From an uncultured Clostridia bacterium (GTDB lineage: Bacteria; Bacillota; Clostridia; Christensenellales; CAG-917): a stretch of DNA of 64,000 nucleotides. The stretch is from positions 1 to 64,000 of the forward strand of contig CALVKR010000005.1 in NCBI GenBank assembly GCA_944332995.1, given 5' to 3'. Every line of letters starts with the position of its first letter. Position 1 is the stretch's first letter. The position numbers and the translations under genes are program-made. Positions 55,660 to 64,000 of the stretch are shown one piece after another. The notes beneath the pieces were generated by a model. That model was not told the origin of the DNA and did not search any database. It saw only the letters and a list, made by a program, of their open reading frames with translations.

Positions 55660-56050
55660 TAAAGTGCCTAAGTCAAGGCGTTTTATTTTGACGGCTTGTT
55701 TATATAGAATATATCGGGCAATAATAATACCGTTTTACGGTCGTTTTAGAGAGATAAACGAAAGCAATATTAGTAAAGTCGATATAAATAAAATCGATAT
55801 AAATAATATAAACGAAATCGATATATAAAAGTGATATATAAAAGTTATACAAATAAAATCAATTTATAAAAGCGATATATATAAAAGCGATATAAAAGGA
55901 ATCGATATATAAAAGCGATATGGAAAAGCTATACAAATAAAATCGATAATAAAGAAATTGAAATATATAAAGCAATATATAAAATTCAAATAAAATCAAA
56001 ATTTAAAAACCGAATTACGGTATAACCGATAAACGGTAAAGGAGAATTGT
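55660..56050. repeat. Degenerate AT-rich 15-nt repeat array between dnaX and ybaB
   Basis: From about 55774 to 55996 the sequence is a drifted tandem array of period near 15, with units like TAAAATCGATATAAA and ATAAAAGCGATATAT. It has the same GATATAAA core as the array after folA. No SRP RNA, often found beside dnaX in Firmicutes, is recognisable. GGAG precedes ybaB at the right edge. Confidence 0.7.
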
Positions 56051-56380
56051 ATGGGAAACTTTGGTGGATTCGGCGGCGGTAACATGGGTCAGCTTATGAA
56101 GCAGGCGCAGGCTATGCAAAGACAGTTGAAGGAAGCGCAGCAAAAGCTTGCCGAGGAAGAAGTGGTCGGCACCGCAGGCGGCGGTATGGTCGAAGTTACT
56201 ATGAAGGGCAACAAAACTTTGGTGGGAATTTCAATTAAACCCGAAGCGGTCGATCCCGAGGACGTCGAAATGCTCGAAGATTTAGTCGTTGCGGCATTCA
56301 ACGAGGCTATTGCCAAAGCGGAAGAACTTTCAAACACGCTCTTAGGACCTATGGCGGGAGCGGCAGGCGGATTGTTTTAA
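56051..56380 (+). CDS. ybaB: YbaB/EbfC family nucleoid-associated protein
   Basis: A small DNA-binding protein of 109 residues: a Gly-rich start ([19 protein letters not shown]), the coiled [15 protein letters not shown], then [19 protein letters not shown] and [17 protein letters not shown]. The dnaX-ybaB-recR order is widely conserved. The gene for recR starts 3 bases after its stop. Confidence 0.93.
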   Translation: MGNFGGFGGGNMGQLMKQAQAMQRQLKEAQQKLAEEEVVGTAGGGMVEVTMKGNKTLVGISIKPEAVDPEDVEMLEDLVVAAFNEAIAKAEELSNTLLGPMAGAAGGLF

Positions 56381-56383
56381 TTT

Positions 56384-56968
56384 ATGAATTACGTTAAACC
56401 TTTATCTAAACTTATCGCCGAACTTACCAAGCTCCCGGGTGTGGGCGAAAAGACGGCGGCAAGATACGCATATTCCATTTTAAACTATTCCGACGAGGAC
56501 GTCACGGCGCTCGTTTCGGCTATAGAGGACGTCAAAAAGAGCGTGCATTTTTGCAAAATCTGCGGAAACTTTACCGAAAACGAGGTCTGCGATATCTGCC
56601 TTACGAGGGACAAAAAGACTATATGCGTGGTAAAAGAGCCGAAAGACGTTCTTGCGCTCGAAAAAGTAAAAGGGTATAAGGGAGTTTATCACATTCTTCA
56701 CGGAGTTATCTCGCCTATGGACCATATAGGCCCTAACGACATAAGGATAAAGGAACTTTTGTCAAGGCTCGACGGCGTGCAGGAAGTGATACTTGCCACA
56801 AACCCCGACGTGGAGGGCGAGGCGACGGCAATGTATATAGCGTCGCTCATAAAGCCACTCGGCATAAAATGCACGAGGATAGCGAGAGGTCTTCCCGAAG
56901 GCAGCGTCATAGAGTATGCCGACGAGAACACTCTTTCACAAGCCTTGAAACTGAGGGTGGAACTTTAG
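56384..56968 (+). CDS. recR: Recombination mediator RecR
   Basis: RecFOR-pathway protein, 194 residues. Helix-hairpin-helix [16 protein letters not shown], zinc finger C57-x2-C60-x8-C69-x2-C72, and a TOPRIM domain with [29 protein letters not shown] and a closing [15 protein letters not shown]. The acid residues that bind magnesium in TOPRIM are present. Complete. Confidence 0.95.
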   Translation: MNYVKPLSKLIAELTKLPGVGEKTAARYAYSILNYSDEDVTALVSAIEDVKKSVHFCKICGNFTENEVCDICLTRDKKTICVVKEPKDVLALEKVKGYKGVYHILHGVISPMDHIGPNDIRIKELLSRLDGVQEVILATNPDVEGEATAMYIASLIKPLGIKCTRIARGLPEGSVIEYADENTLSQALKLRVEL

Positions 56969-57074
56969 TTTTTACTGCGGTTTAGTGTAGTTTATATTAG
57001 ACTAAGCACAACTCAAATAAGGCAAATTGTAAAAGCAATCGGCTATATATTGTAAAAAAACGTTGTAAAAAAAT

Positions 57075-57105
57075 GGCTGACCGTTTCGGTCAGCCGTTTT
57101 ATTTG
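57075..57105. terminator. Bidirectional terminator between recR and potD
   Basis: GGCTGACCG (57075-57083), loop TTT, CGGTCAGCC (57087-57095). T-rich sequence follows on both strands. Confidence 0.88.
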
Positions 57106-57155
57106 TCCAACGTGCGAGCATATATAGCAAAACTTTATTTGCATTATTTGTCGCT

Positions 57156-58532
57156 TTATTCCGTTTCCACCTTTTTGCGGAGCTTTAACTTTTCCTTTAT
57201 GACGTATGCAAGGATAAGTCCCGCTATAATCACCGCAAGCACTATAAGAGTATAGACAAGCGACATGGGAATACCGCCTCCGGCTTTTGCTCTTTCCCAC
57301 ATGGCGACGACGGTGTCGTTGGCTTTGCCGAAGTCGTGCATAACTCCGAACGTTTCGTCGACTGTAGGATAACGTCTTTCGTCGCCGAAGAAGTCGTCCG
57401 GTTCGTATTCGTTGTCAATCAGTATAGCGAGGGCGTCCTCGTCGTTTTGAAGAATATCCTTTGCCACCGCCGAGGTATAGCCGATTGCCATAGAGTTGAG
57501 CATTGCGCTGTCGGGACGGTTGATATAGTCGACAAACATCATTGCGGCGAGGGGATTGGGGGCTACCGTGGGTATTGCCCAGCCGTCAAACCAGACGTTG
57601 GCTCCGATTTCGGGCGTGAAGTAGTCGAGCGTCATACCTATAGCTTCCGCTTCCTCTATTGCCCAAAGGGCGTCGCCCGACCAGGCAAGGTCTACGTAGG
57701 CGATTTCGTTTATCATATCGTCTTTACCGAAGTCCACTTCGTATCCCGAAAGAACTTCACGCTGTTTGGTGAGAACTTCTTCCGCCGCTTCGAGCATTTC
57801 GCTGTCGGTGCAGTTGATGAGGTCCTGAACGGAATAGTCTTCATAGCCGTCAGGCAAAAGTCCGTATTCGTACATATACAGTACGGCGACGCAGTAAGTA
57901 TCTCTTACCGAGTCTTTAATCAAAATTTTGCCGTTGAGCTTGGGATTGTTTTTCTCGTTCCAAAGGAGCCCGTATCCCGCCGAAAGGTCTTCTTCCGTGA
58001 CGTATTTGGGATTATACAAAATGCCGAGTGTTCCCCACATATAGGGCACCATGTAGTCGTTCATGCTCATAGTCTTGTTGCCGTATTTGACAGAGGAAAA
58101 CTCCGAGCCAATCTTTTCGTGGACAAGCGGCTCGATATTGTCAAAGCTGTCGAAAGTCAGATTGTATTGAGGATATTTTTCCTTGAGCGACGAGGCAAGC
58201 TCCGTCATATTCTGAAGCAAGCCGTGAGTCATAAGTCTTTCGATGGCGTAGTCGCTGGGGCAGATGAGGTCTACCACGGCGTCGCCCTGAAGCATTTTTG
58301 TCATCATCGTTTCGTTGGTGTCGAACGTGGTGTAGACGATTTCGAGGTCTATGCCGGTGACGGACTTATAATATGCTTTAAATGATTCTAAAATTTCAGG
58401 TTCGATATAGTCCTCCCAGTTGTATATAACAAGCCTGTTTGTCGTTGCTTCGTTGTTGTTGCAACCGGCAAAACATACTACGGTAAAGGCGACAAGCAAA
58501 ACTATGCAGAGTATCAAAGCGATTTTTTTCAT
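57156..58532 (-). CDS. potD: Spermidine/putrescine-binding lipoprotein PotD, with C-terminal membrane helix
   Basis: Extracytoplasmic polyamine-binding protein, 458 residues. It has a signal peptide with lipobox FAGC (C24), then NRLVIYNWEDYIEPEILE, the PotD/PotF opening. CPSDYAIERL, WGTLGILYNPKYV and AYVDLAWSGDALWAIEEA hold the binding-site acids and Trp. Unusually it ends in a membrane helix (about residues 422-446, SLVYTLIVLAVIIAGLILAY) and a basic KLKLRKK tail, so it would be anchored at both ends. It is the last gene of the pot operon and overlaps potC by 4 bases. Confidence 0.94.
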   Translation of the reverse strand: MKKIALILCIVLLVAFTVVCFAGCNNNEATTNRLVIYNWEDYIEPEILESFKAYYKSVTGIDLEIVYTTFDTNETMMTKMLQGDAVVDLICPSDYAIERLMTHGLLQNMTELASSLKEKYPQYNLTFDSFDNIEPLVHEKIGSEFSSVKYGNKTMSMNDYMVPYMWGTLGILYNPKYVTEEDLSAGYGLLWNEKNNPKLNGKILIKDSVRDTYCVAVLYMYEYGLLPDGYEDYSVQDLINCTDSEMLEAAEEVLTKQREVLSGYEVDFGKDDMINEIAYVDLAWSGDALWAIEEAEAIGMTLDYFTPEIGANVWFDGWAIPTVAPNPLAAMMFVDYINRPDSAMLNSMAIGYTSAVAKDILQNDEDALAILIDNEYEPDDFFGDERRYPTVDETFGVMHDFGKANDTVVAMWERAKAGGGIPMSLVYTLIVLAVIIAGLILAYVIKEKLKLRKKVETE

Positions 58533-59344
58533 AACTCGCCTCCTTTGAGCATCTTCTTTTGCTTTCTGACCTTATAGAGGTTTATGGTGAGCACCAAGGC
58601 GACTACTATTACTATGATGATAGAGAATATCGCATACCAGAACGGCTCTAAGCCCTGAACTCTTGCGTCGGAGTAGATATAGGTGGAAAGAGTGTTTATT
58701 CCCGTTGCCGCACCTTTGTTTATCTGCGTTATGATAAAGTCGTCAAGAGAGAGGGTAAAGGCAAGGACGAATCCGGAAATAATTCCCGGGGCGATATAGG
58801 GAATCTCCACCTTAAAGAGTGCCTGAGTTCTCGTTGCTCCGAGGTCAAGCGCAGCTTCGTAAATGTTCGGGTCCATGCTCTCGAGTTTGGGGAGAATGGA
58901 AAGCACTACGTAGGGAGTGCAGAAGGTGATGTGCGCTATGATAAGTCTTAAATAACCTTCGGGGAAAGCGAACGTCGAGAAGAACACCATAAATGATACC
59001 GCTACGACTATTTCCGAGTTGATTATCGGAAATTGGTTTACGTCGAGCACCGCTCTTTTGAAACGGCGCCTGAAGGCATAAATACCTATCGTGGAGAAGG
59101 TGCCGAGTATGGTGGCGACGACCGACGAGACTATCGCTATAAAGAGCGAATTTAAGATGGCGTCAAGCAGGGCGCTTGATTTCGAGCTGGTGAATATTGA
59201 TTTATACGCCTCGAAAGTGAAGCCTTCCGCAAAGGAGAAGTTTGAGCTGTTAGAGAATGAATATACGATTATCACGATAATCGGAAGATATAAAAGCGCA
59301 AGGATAATGAAGATATACGCCTTTTCCAAAATCTTTTTTACCAT
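58529..59344 (-). CDS. potC: Polyamine ABC transporter permease PotC
   Basis: 271 residues, about six membrane helices. The EAA loop contact for the ATPase is YEAALDLGATRTQALFKVEIP. IVSSVVATILGTFSTIG and SLDDFIITQ are typical of PotC. It overlaps potB by 7 bases and potD by 4, so the permease and binding-protein genes are translated together. Confidence 0.94.
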   Translation of the reverse strand: MVKKILEKAYIFIILALLYLPIIVIIVYSFSNSSNFSFAEGFTFEAYKSIFTSSKSSALLDAILNSLFIAIVSSVVATILGTFSTIGIYAFRRRFKRAVLDVNQFPIINSEIVVAVSFMVFFSTFAFPEGYLRLIIAHITFCTPYVVLSILPKLESMDPNIYEAALDLGATRTQALFKVEIPYIAPGIISGFVLAFTLSLDDFIITQINKGAATGINTLSTYIYSDARVQGLEPFWYAIFSIIIVIVVALVLTINLYKVRKQKKMLKGGEL

Positions 59345-60126
59345 ATCGTCCTCCTTTGCATATTGTTGCTAAACTTATTCATGAGGAAGTTTGATATCAA
59401 AACGAATATGAGCATGACTATCGACATGATTGAGCCTACGCCGTAAAGTCCTTGCTCGAATTTCATTTGAATGGAATCTCCAAACAAGAATATCGTTCCG
59501 TTTGAAAGCAACTGAGATATTGCATACGTCGATATCGTCGGGATAAACACCATCGTTATGCCCGAGATTATGCCGGATACGGAAAGGGGAAGTATCGTCT
59601 TTAAAAACACGTTTGATTTATCCGCTCCGAGATCTTCCGCCGCTTCGATGTAGCTTTTGTCGATAGACGATATCACCGTGTGCAAAGGAAGTATCATAAA
59701 CGGCAGATAGTTGTATACCATGCCGAATATAACCGTGCCCATACCGAGTTCCACTCCCATTGCCACGAAAACCGCTTTTGTGGCAAGCGTGCGAATGAGA
59801 AAGTTTACCCACATCGGCAGGATAAAAAGCAAAACGAGTATCTTGCCCGAGCTGTATTTAGATAGAATATACGCCACGGGATAGCCGATAAGCAGGCAGA
59901 TGACCGTGGTGATGAGCCCCACAAGCAGGGAGTTGCCCAAGACGACAAGACTTGATTTTTCCGTAAAGAAAGTCTTGAAGTTTTCCAAGGTAAGGTAGCC
60001 GTCGGTATCCAAAAACGCATTGACAAGTATAAGCACTAAAGGCATGATGACGAAAATGAGCATGAACAGTACGTAAGGATAACCGAACACCTTTTTGGAG
60101 AGAAAAAACGGTTTAATTTTCTTCAT
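59338..60126 (-). CDS. potB: Polyamine ABC transporter permease PotB
   Basis: 262 residues, about six membrane helices, EAA loop [22 protein letters not shown], and [15 protein letters not shown] typical of PotB. It overlaps potA by 14 bases and pairs with PotC to form the membrane channel. Confidence 0.94.
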   Translation of the reverse strand: MKKIKPFFLSKKVFGYPYVLFMLIFVIMPLVLILVNAFLDTDGYLTLENFKTFFTEKSSLVVLGNSLLVGLITTVICLLIGYPVAYILSKYSSGKILVLLFILPMWVNFLIRTLATKAVFVAMGVELGMGTVIFGMVYNYLPFMILPLHTVISSIDKSYIEAAEDLGADKSNVFLKTILPLSVSGIISGITMVFIPTISTYAISQLLSNGTIFLFGDSIQMKFEQGLYGVGSIMSIVMLIFVLISNFLMNKFSNNMQRRTIW

Positions 60127-61645
60127 TTTTTTCTTCCTTTTCGTCGCTTACTTCTTCTTCGAGTTTTTCAACGATGATTTTGTCTTTAGCTATGTTGATA
60201 CCGACTCTGTCGCCCTTGAGCCAATCGTCGTCCGTGTCGACAAAGAAGTCGTATTGGTCGTCGGTTTTTATTATGCACTGATAGTAGTTGCCCTTGTATA
60301 TGCTGTTGATAACGACGCCTGCGATTTTACCGTCTTCTGCGTCATCGGTGACTTCTACGTCGTCAAAGTCGACTTTAACCAAAACTTTGGTGCCTTGGGG
60401 AAGGTCGCTGTTGCACTCGAACTGTCCGCCGCAGATGTTGACGAGCCCTTCGGATACCATTTCCGTTTTGAGTTCGTTTATAATCCTTGCCTTGCGCATT
60501 ATGTGCAAATCAAACGGCTTGATATAAAGACCTATCGTGTCGCCCTTTTTCTGTGCGAGCGTATCGTTGACGATGAGCTCGTTGTCGTTTGCGATGACGG
60601 TTATCTGATAGTGATCGCCTTTGAAAACGCAACTGTCGACGACTGCGGTGAGCAGGGCGTCTTTTGAATCGGGCTTGACGATTTTGAAATCCTCGGGACG
60701 TATGATGACGTCGATGGGTTCTTTTTTCTTGAAGCCTTTGTCGACGCATTCAAAAACGGTGTCGCAAAATTCGACTTTGTAGTCTTCGAGCATAACGCCG
60801 GACAGAATGTTGGATTCTCCGATAAAGTCGGCGACGAAAGCGTTTGCGGGCTCGTCGTAGATTTGCTCGGGGGTGGCTATCTGCTGAATTTCGCCGTTTC
60901 TCATGACGACGACTTTATCGCTCATCGTGAGCGCTTCTTCCTGGTCGTGAGTGACGTAAATGAAGGTGATGCCAAGCCTGCGGTGCATATTTTTGAGCTC
61001 TATTTGCATATCCTTTCTCATTTTGAGGTCGAGTGCGCCGAGGGGCTCGTCGAGGAGCAAAACTTCCGGTTCGTTGACAAGCGCTCTCGCTATTGCCACT
61101 CTCTGTTGCTGACCGCCCGAAAGAGAGGCTACGTTTCTGTGTCCGTAGTCTTCGAGATCCACCATTTTGAGGACGGCGTCAACCTTTCTTTTGATTTCCT
61201 CTTTAGTGTATTTACGGAATTTCGTTACCGTTCTGCCTTTTTTATCGACAAACGGCTCCATTGCCACCTTTTGGAGCTTGAGTCCGAACGCTATGTTGTT
61301 GAAAACGTTGAGGTGCGGAAAAAGCGCGTATTTCTGGAATACGGTATTAACCTTTCTCAGATACGGGGGAGTGTCCGTTATATCCTCGCCGTTGAAATAG
61401 ATTCTGCCGCTAGTCGGCGTTTCAAATCCCGCTATCATGCGCAGGGTGGTGGTTTTGCCGCAGCCGGACGGGCCGAGCAAAGTGACGAATTCGCCTTTTT
61501 GAATGTTAAGGCTGCTTTTTTTGACCGCTTCTTTGCCGTCATAGACTTTGCAGACGTTTTTAAGCTCGATTATATTGTCGCTTTTGACAACGTCTTTTTT
61601 GTCGGGTGTTGTTTCGACGGGCTTTGGTTGAGTGTTTTCTTTCAT
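60113..61645 (-). CDS. potA: Polyamine ABC transporter ATPase PotA with extra C-terminal domain
   Basis: Walker [10 protein letters not shown] at residues 59-67, signature [15 protein letters not shown], Walker [13 protein letters not shown] and switch VTHDQEEAL are all intact. Family members are about 350-380 residues; this one is 510. After the usual TOBE region (near 300-385, [16 protein letters not shown]) it has a second similar module (near 400-495, [17 protein letters not shown]) and an acidic Glu-rich end. The extra domain may add a regulatory polyamine site (inference). Confidence 0.95.
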   Translation of the reverse strand: MKENTQPKPVETTPDKKDVVKSDNIIELKNVCKVYDGKEAVKKSSLNIQKGEFVTLLGPSGCGKTTTLRMIAGFETPTSGRIYFNGEDITDTPPYLRKVNTVFQKYALFPHLNVFNNIAFGLKLQKVAMEPFVDKKGRTVTKFRKYTKEEIKRKVDAVLKMVDLEDYGHRNVASLSGGQQQRVAIARALVNEPEVLLLDEPLGALDLKMRKDMQIELKNMHRRLGITFIYVTHDQEEALTMSDKVVVMRNGEIQQIATPEQIYDEPANAFVADFIGESNILSGVMLEDYKVEFCDTVFECVDKGFKKKEPIDVIIRPEDFKIVKPDSKDALLTAVVDSCVFKGDHYQITVIANDNELIVNDTLAQKKGDTIGLYIKPFDLHIMRKARIINELKTEMVSEGLVNICGGQFECNSDLPQGTKVLVKVDFDDVEVTDDAEDGKIAGVVINSIYKGNYYQCIIKTDDQYDFFVDTDDDWLKGDRVGINIAKDKIIVEKLEEEVSDEKEEKNEEN

Positions 61646-61654
61646 AGCTGCTCC

Positions 61655-62188
61655 TTAAAAAGTCGGCGGGCTTGATACCCATATTATTTTTGCCGTTTTT
61701 TCCGAATTGTTTTCGATATAGTGAATTTTGTTGCTCTCAAAATAAAAAGATTCGTTTTGCTTTACAAGGTATGATTTTTTGCCAATTGTGAGCAAAATCT
61801 CGCCTTCTAAAACAAATCCGAATTCCTCTCCTTCGTGGGGCATATCGTCCTGAGTCTTGGCGTGAGGCTCGAGATTGACGACTATAGGCTCCATTTCGTT
61901 TTTTTGCGCATTGGGCACGAGCCACTCGATTTTCTGTCCTTCCGTTATCTTTTCGATGTAATCTGATTCGGTAAAAACTACCTGCTCGTTTTTTTCATCG
62001 CTGAAAAATTCTGAAGGACTGCTGCCTAACGCCGAGAGTATGTCGCAGAGCGTGGCGATGGACGGGGAAGTGAGTTCGTTTTCAAGCTGTGAGATATATC
62101 CCTTCGTCAATTCGCAACGGTCGGCAAGTTCCTCTTGCGTAAGCCCGCACTTTTGGCGCATATCCTTGATTTTGACTCCTATTTCCAT
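61655..62188 (-). CDS. XRE-family regulator with cupin domain (PuuR-like)
   Basis: 177 residues: an N-terminal helix-turn-helix (IKDMRQKCGLTQEELADRCELTKGYISQLEN, given as MRQKCGLTQEELAD and CELTKGYISQLENE) and a C-terminal cupin (about 105-175, ANLEPHAKTQDDMPHEGEEFGFVLEG region with HEGEEF). This architecture is known for polyamine regulators such as PuuR. It is the first gene of the pot operon, 9 bases before potA, with operator-like sequences overlapping its start of transcription, so it is probably autoregulatory and polyamine-sensing (inference). Confidence 0.88.
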   Translation of the reverse strand: MEIGVKIKDMRQKCGLTQEELADRCELTKGYISQLENELTSPSIATLCDILSALGSSPSEFFSDEKNEQVVFTESDYIEKITEGQKIEWLVPNAQKNEMEPIVVNLEPHAKTQDDMPHEGEEFGFVLEGEILLTIGKKSYLVKQNESFYFESNKIHYIENNSEKTAKIIWVSSPPTF

Positions 62189-62244
62189 TAAAATCCGCTC
62201 CTTTGTCGGTTTAGTATTTTTAAACTTGGCATTTAATCAAACAA

Positions 62245-62319
62245 AGTAAAACTAAATTTTAAGTTTAGTAAAACTAAACCTCACTTGTCGAATTATATCA
62301 AATTGAAAAATATTGTCAA
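62245..62319 (-). promoter_or_regulatory. pot operon promoter with palindromic and repeated operators
   Basis: Minus-strand promoter TTGACA (62314-62319), 16 bp, TATAAT (62292-62297). Just downstream lies the palindrome GTTTAGT-AAA-ACTAAAC (62263-62279), about +6 to +22. AGTAAAACTAAA occurs again 22 bp further on (62245-62256), two helical turns away. This is the layout of a repressor operator pair for the XRE-cupin regulator. Confidence 0.75.
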
Positions 62320-62847
62320 ACGTATAGGGGCGGTTTTTTAAAGAAAGTTAAAATAATATTAAAAAATATTTTAAAAAGCGAATTTTGAAAGATTTTATAT
62401 ATAAATAAAGCAAAAAAAGAGAGCGTAGGCTCTCTTTTAATGCGCTTTGATTAACTTTTGATTTTAGTTTTATCTTCAGGTTTAAGCGTTGTCTTCAGGC
62501 TTTTTTACTTATCGCTTTTGTTTTGCCTTAAAATTTGTCAAGCCCGTTTTAAAACGCTATGCCATAAAGCTGAAGTTTTGTTGTTTTATTAAAGACGATT
62601 TTTATTTTGCGCTATTATTCTATTTGTGTTTATAGCTTTATATATCGGCTTACATACGGCATATACGGTGTAGGACGTATACCGACTTATATTATAGATT
62701 ATATATTGTTTGGTTATTGAAGTTATACCTTATATATTGGTCTTTGGCAAGTCTATAAAAGCCTTTATATACTTTCGGTATAGCTTCTCCTTTATATCAG
62801 CGTTGCCTATGTTATCGATTAAGCTATAAATCCGATTGACCTGAGGT
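62320..62847. terminator. AT-rich gap with the terminator of the protease gene
   Basis: AAAAGAGAGC/GCTCTCTTTT (62415-62424 and 62429-62438) is a 10-bp hairpin; on the minus strand it is followed by seven T, so it ends the protease transcript, leaving a 3' region of about 400 bases. That region (about 62640-62800) is AT-rich with drifting TTATATA/TATAGCTT repeats and no gene. Confidence 0.65.
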
Positions 62848-63852
62848 TTAACCTCTCGAAACGGGGGTGTAGTTTACGGTAATCGATTTTGCCGTTTCCG
62901 CCGCCGAGATAAATTTTCTGACGGTAGAGATATTGAGGGCAAATCCCATATTGTCCACCGACGCATCCGCCACTTTGCTTTCGACTACGCCGACAAGCAC
63001 GCTGTTTTTATCGAACACCGGTCCGCCGCTGTTGCCTGAGTTGACCGCCGCGTCTATCATGACGTATTCCGCTTCGGGATTATCCGAAAAGATAATGTCT
63101 TTGCAGGATATGACGCCCGTAGTGATGGAAAGACCTATGTTTTTGGGATTTCCGATGATGGCTATTTCCTCGCCGAGGTCGGCAAAATCGGAGTTTGCTA
63201 TTCTGACGGCGGGATGGGTGCTGTCGCTAGGATAGGAATATTTGAAGGTCAACAGCGCAAGATCGAGGTCGGCATCGGAATACACCACTTCGACGGGATA
63301 GGAATTTGATTCGCCGTAAAACTTGACGGATATGTTTGAATGCAAATAGGTTTTGGTGGTAAAGCCCGTTTCCACTTCGTAAGTCACGACGTGGTGGTTT
63401 GTGAGCATATACCTTTCAGTGCCGTTTGTTATCAAAAACGCAGTGGCAGTGCTTCCCTTAGTGCCTGACGAACAGCTTATGACCGCAACGGACGACATAC
63501 AGTTTTTCTTTACCGATTCGCCTATAGACGTTTCGAGCTTAGACAGTGCGCTGTCGGTAGCGGCGTCGGTTATATCGGATACTATGTCTTTATCGGACAA
63601 AGAGTCACTTATCGCGTTTGAATATTCGTCCCTTACCGAATCGGCAATCGCGCTTCCGTATTGTGTGGCAATAGTGTCTTTGAGCGTCGCCAAAACTATG
63701 ACGTTGACAATCAGCGCCAATGCCAAAACTACGGCAATGACAATGAGCGCTATGTTCGTCCTCTTAAGTTTTACCGTAGACGAGCTGTCCTGCGGTTCGG
63801 AAGGCGGCGTCTGATTTGAGTTTGAATCGTAAAAATTGTAAAAATCGTCCAT
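62848..63852 (-). CDS. HtrA-like membrane-anchored serine protease without PDZ domain
   Basis: A 334-residue trypsin-fold protease. The N-terminal cytoplasmic stretch is Ser/Asn/Pro-rich, with one membrane helix at about 34-56, then an Asp/Ser-rich helical linker (70-115) and the catalytic domain. The triad is H154 (TNHHVV), D197 (DLDLALL) and S275 (NSGNSGGPVF). No PDZ domain follows; the protein ends about 60 residues after the Ser. AAAGAGG precedes the start. It probably works in envelope protein quality control (family inference). Confidence 0.9.
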   Translation of the reverse strand: MDDFYNFYDSNSNQTPPSEPQDSSSTVKLKRTNIALIVIAVVLALALIVNVIVLATLKDTIATQYGSAIADSVRDEYSNAISDSLSDKDIVSDITDAATDSALSKLETSIGESVKKNCMSSVAVISCSSGTKGSTATAFLITNGTERYMLTNHHVVTYEVETGFTTKTYLHSNISVKFYGESNSYPVEVVYSDADLDLALLTFKYSYPSDSTHPAVRIANSDFADLGEEIAIIGNPKNIGLSITTGVISCKDIIFSDNPEAEYVMIDAAVNSGNSGGPVFDKNSVLVGVVESKVADASVDNMGFALNISTVRKFISAAETAKSITVNYTPVSRG

Positions 63853-64000
63853 ATCATACCTCTTTAATTGATATACATATTATATTATTATCTATTAAAA
63901 TAATCTTAAATATAAAAAATCGATTGGTTCTGTCATAGCTCGCTTTTTAATGCCGTATATTGCCGGTTTCGGTTCAAGGCAGTCTATGTTGCTTTTGCGA

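Noticed and set aside
55660..56050. Possible SRP RNA gene beside dnaX
   Set aside because: The stretch is an AT-rich repeat and lacks the conserved SRP hairpin sequence.
57336..58385. A 349-codon plus-strand frame antisense to potD
   Set aside because: potD is a complete recognisable gene on the minus strand; the antisense frame has no family features.

Overview
The window looks like a chromosomal segment from an uncultured, low-to-mid GC Clostridia-type Firmicute. The evidence is the Shine-Dalgarno sequences of the GGAG/AGGAGG type, consensus vegetative promoters (TTGACA, 17 bp, TATAAT), an EpsN/EpsL-like exopolysaccharide locus, two Clostridia-style feo operons with FeoB-associated Cys-rich membrane proteins, lipoproteins with lipoboxes, and no outer-membrane genes. 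The species cannot be named from sequence alone. I see no rRNA, tRNA, CRISPR array, insertion sequence or phage gene.

Layout. 1-3.3 kb: hairpin-rich repeats and three accessory genes (two unrecognised, one TIGR04076-like); one of these is an internally duplicated protein whose start is separated from its body by a poly-A frameshift. 3.5-23 kb: an exopolysaccharide/capsule locus with an EpsN-like aminotransferase, initiating sugar transferase, ATP-grasp enzyme, HAD hydrolase, two LicD proteins, four glycosyltransferases, the complete CapE-CapF-CapG set for UDP-N-acetyl-L-fucosamine, a Wzy-like polymerase, a Wzx-like flippase, and a nucleotidyltransferase-aminotransferase fusion next to an ornithine-cyclodeaminase-like gene. 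23.0-24.7 kb: a VUT/YhhQ transporter behind a structured, terminator-containing leader (candidate riboswitch) and a short-chain dehydrogenase. 24.8-28.9 kb: feo operon 1 (DtxR-like regulator, two FeoA, FeoB, Cys-rich protein). 29.2-34.0 kb: a lipoprotein and a P-type cation ATPase behind a yybP-ykoY-type Mn2+ riboswitch. 34.1-36.9 kb: feo operon 2 (FeoA-FeoB fusion plus Cys-rich protein). 37-43.4 kb: SDR, Na/Pi symporter, small lipoprotein, acyl-CoA synthetase, and two small winged-helix/tail-anchored proteins.

43.5-64 kb is mainly housekeeping: uvrB-uvrA, thyA-folA, groES-groEL, dCMP deaminase, a secreted SPOR-like protein, dnaX-ybaB-recR, a potABCD polyamine ABC operon led by an XRE-cupin regulator, and an HtrA-like membrane protease.

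The signals that gene families alone do not explain are: a hairpin-forming palindrome shared by both feo operons; a stop codon inside a pentapeptide-repeat leader fused in frame to the feo regulator; three arrays of 15-nt tandem repeats; a probable leaderless dnaX mRNA; acidic tails on the membrane proteins at both ends of the polysaccharide locus; and several palindromic operators lying exactly on promoters.
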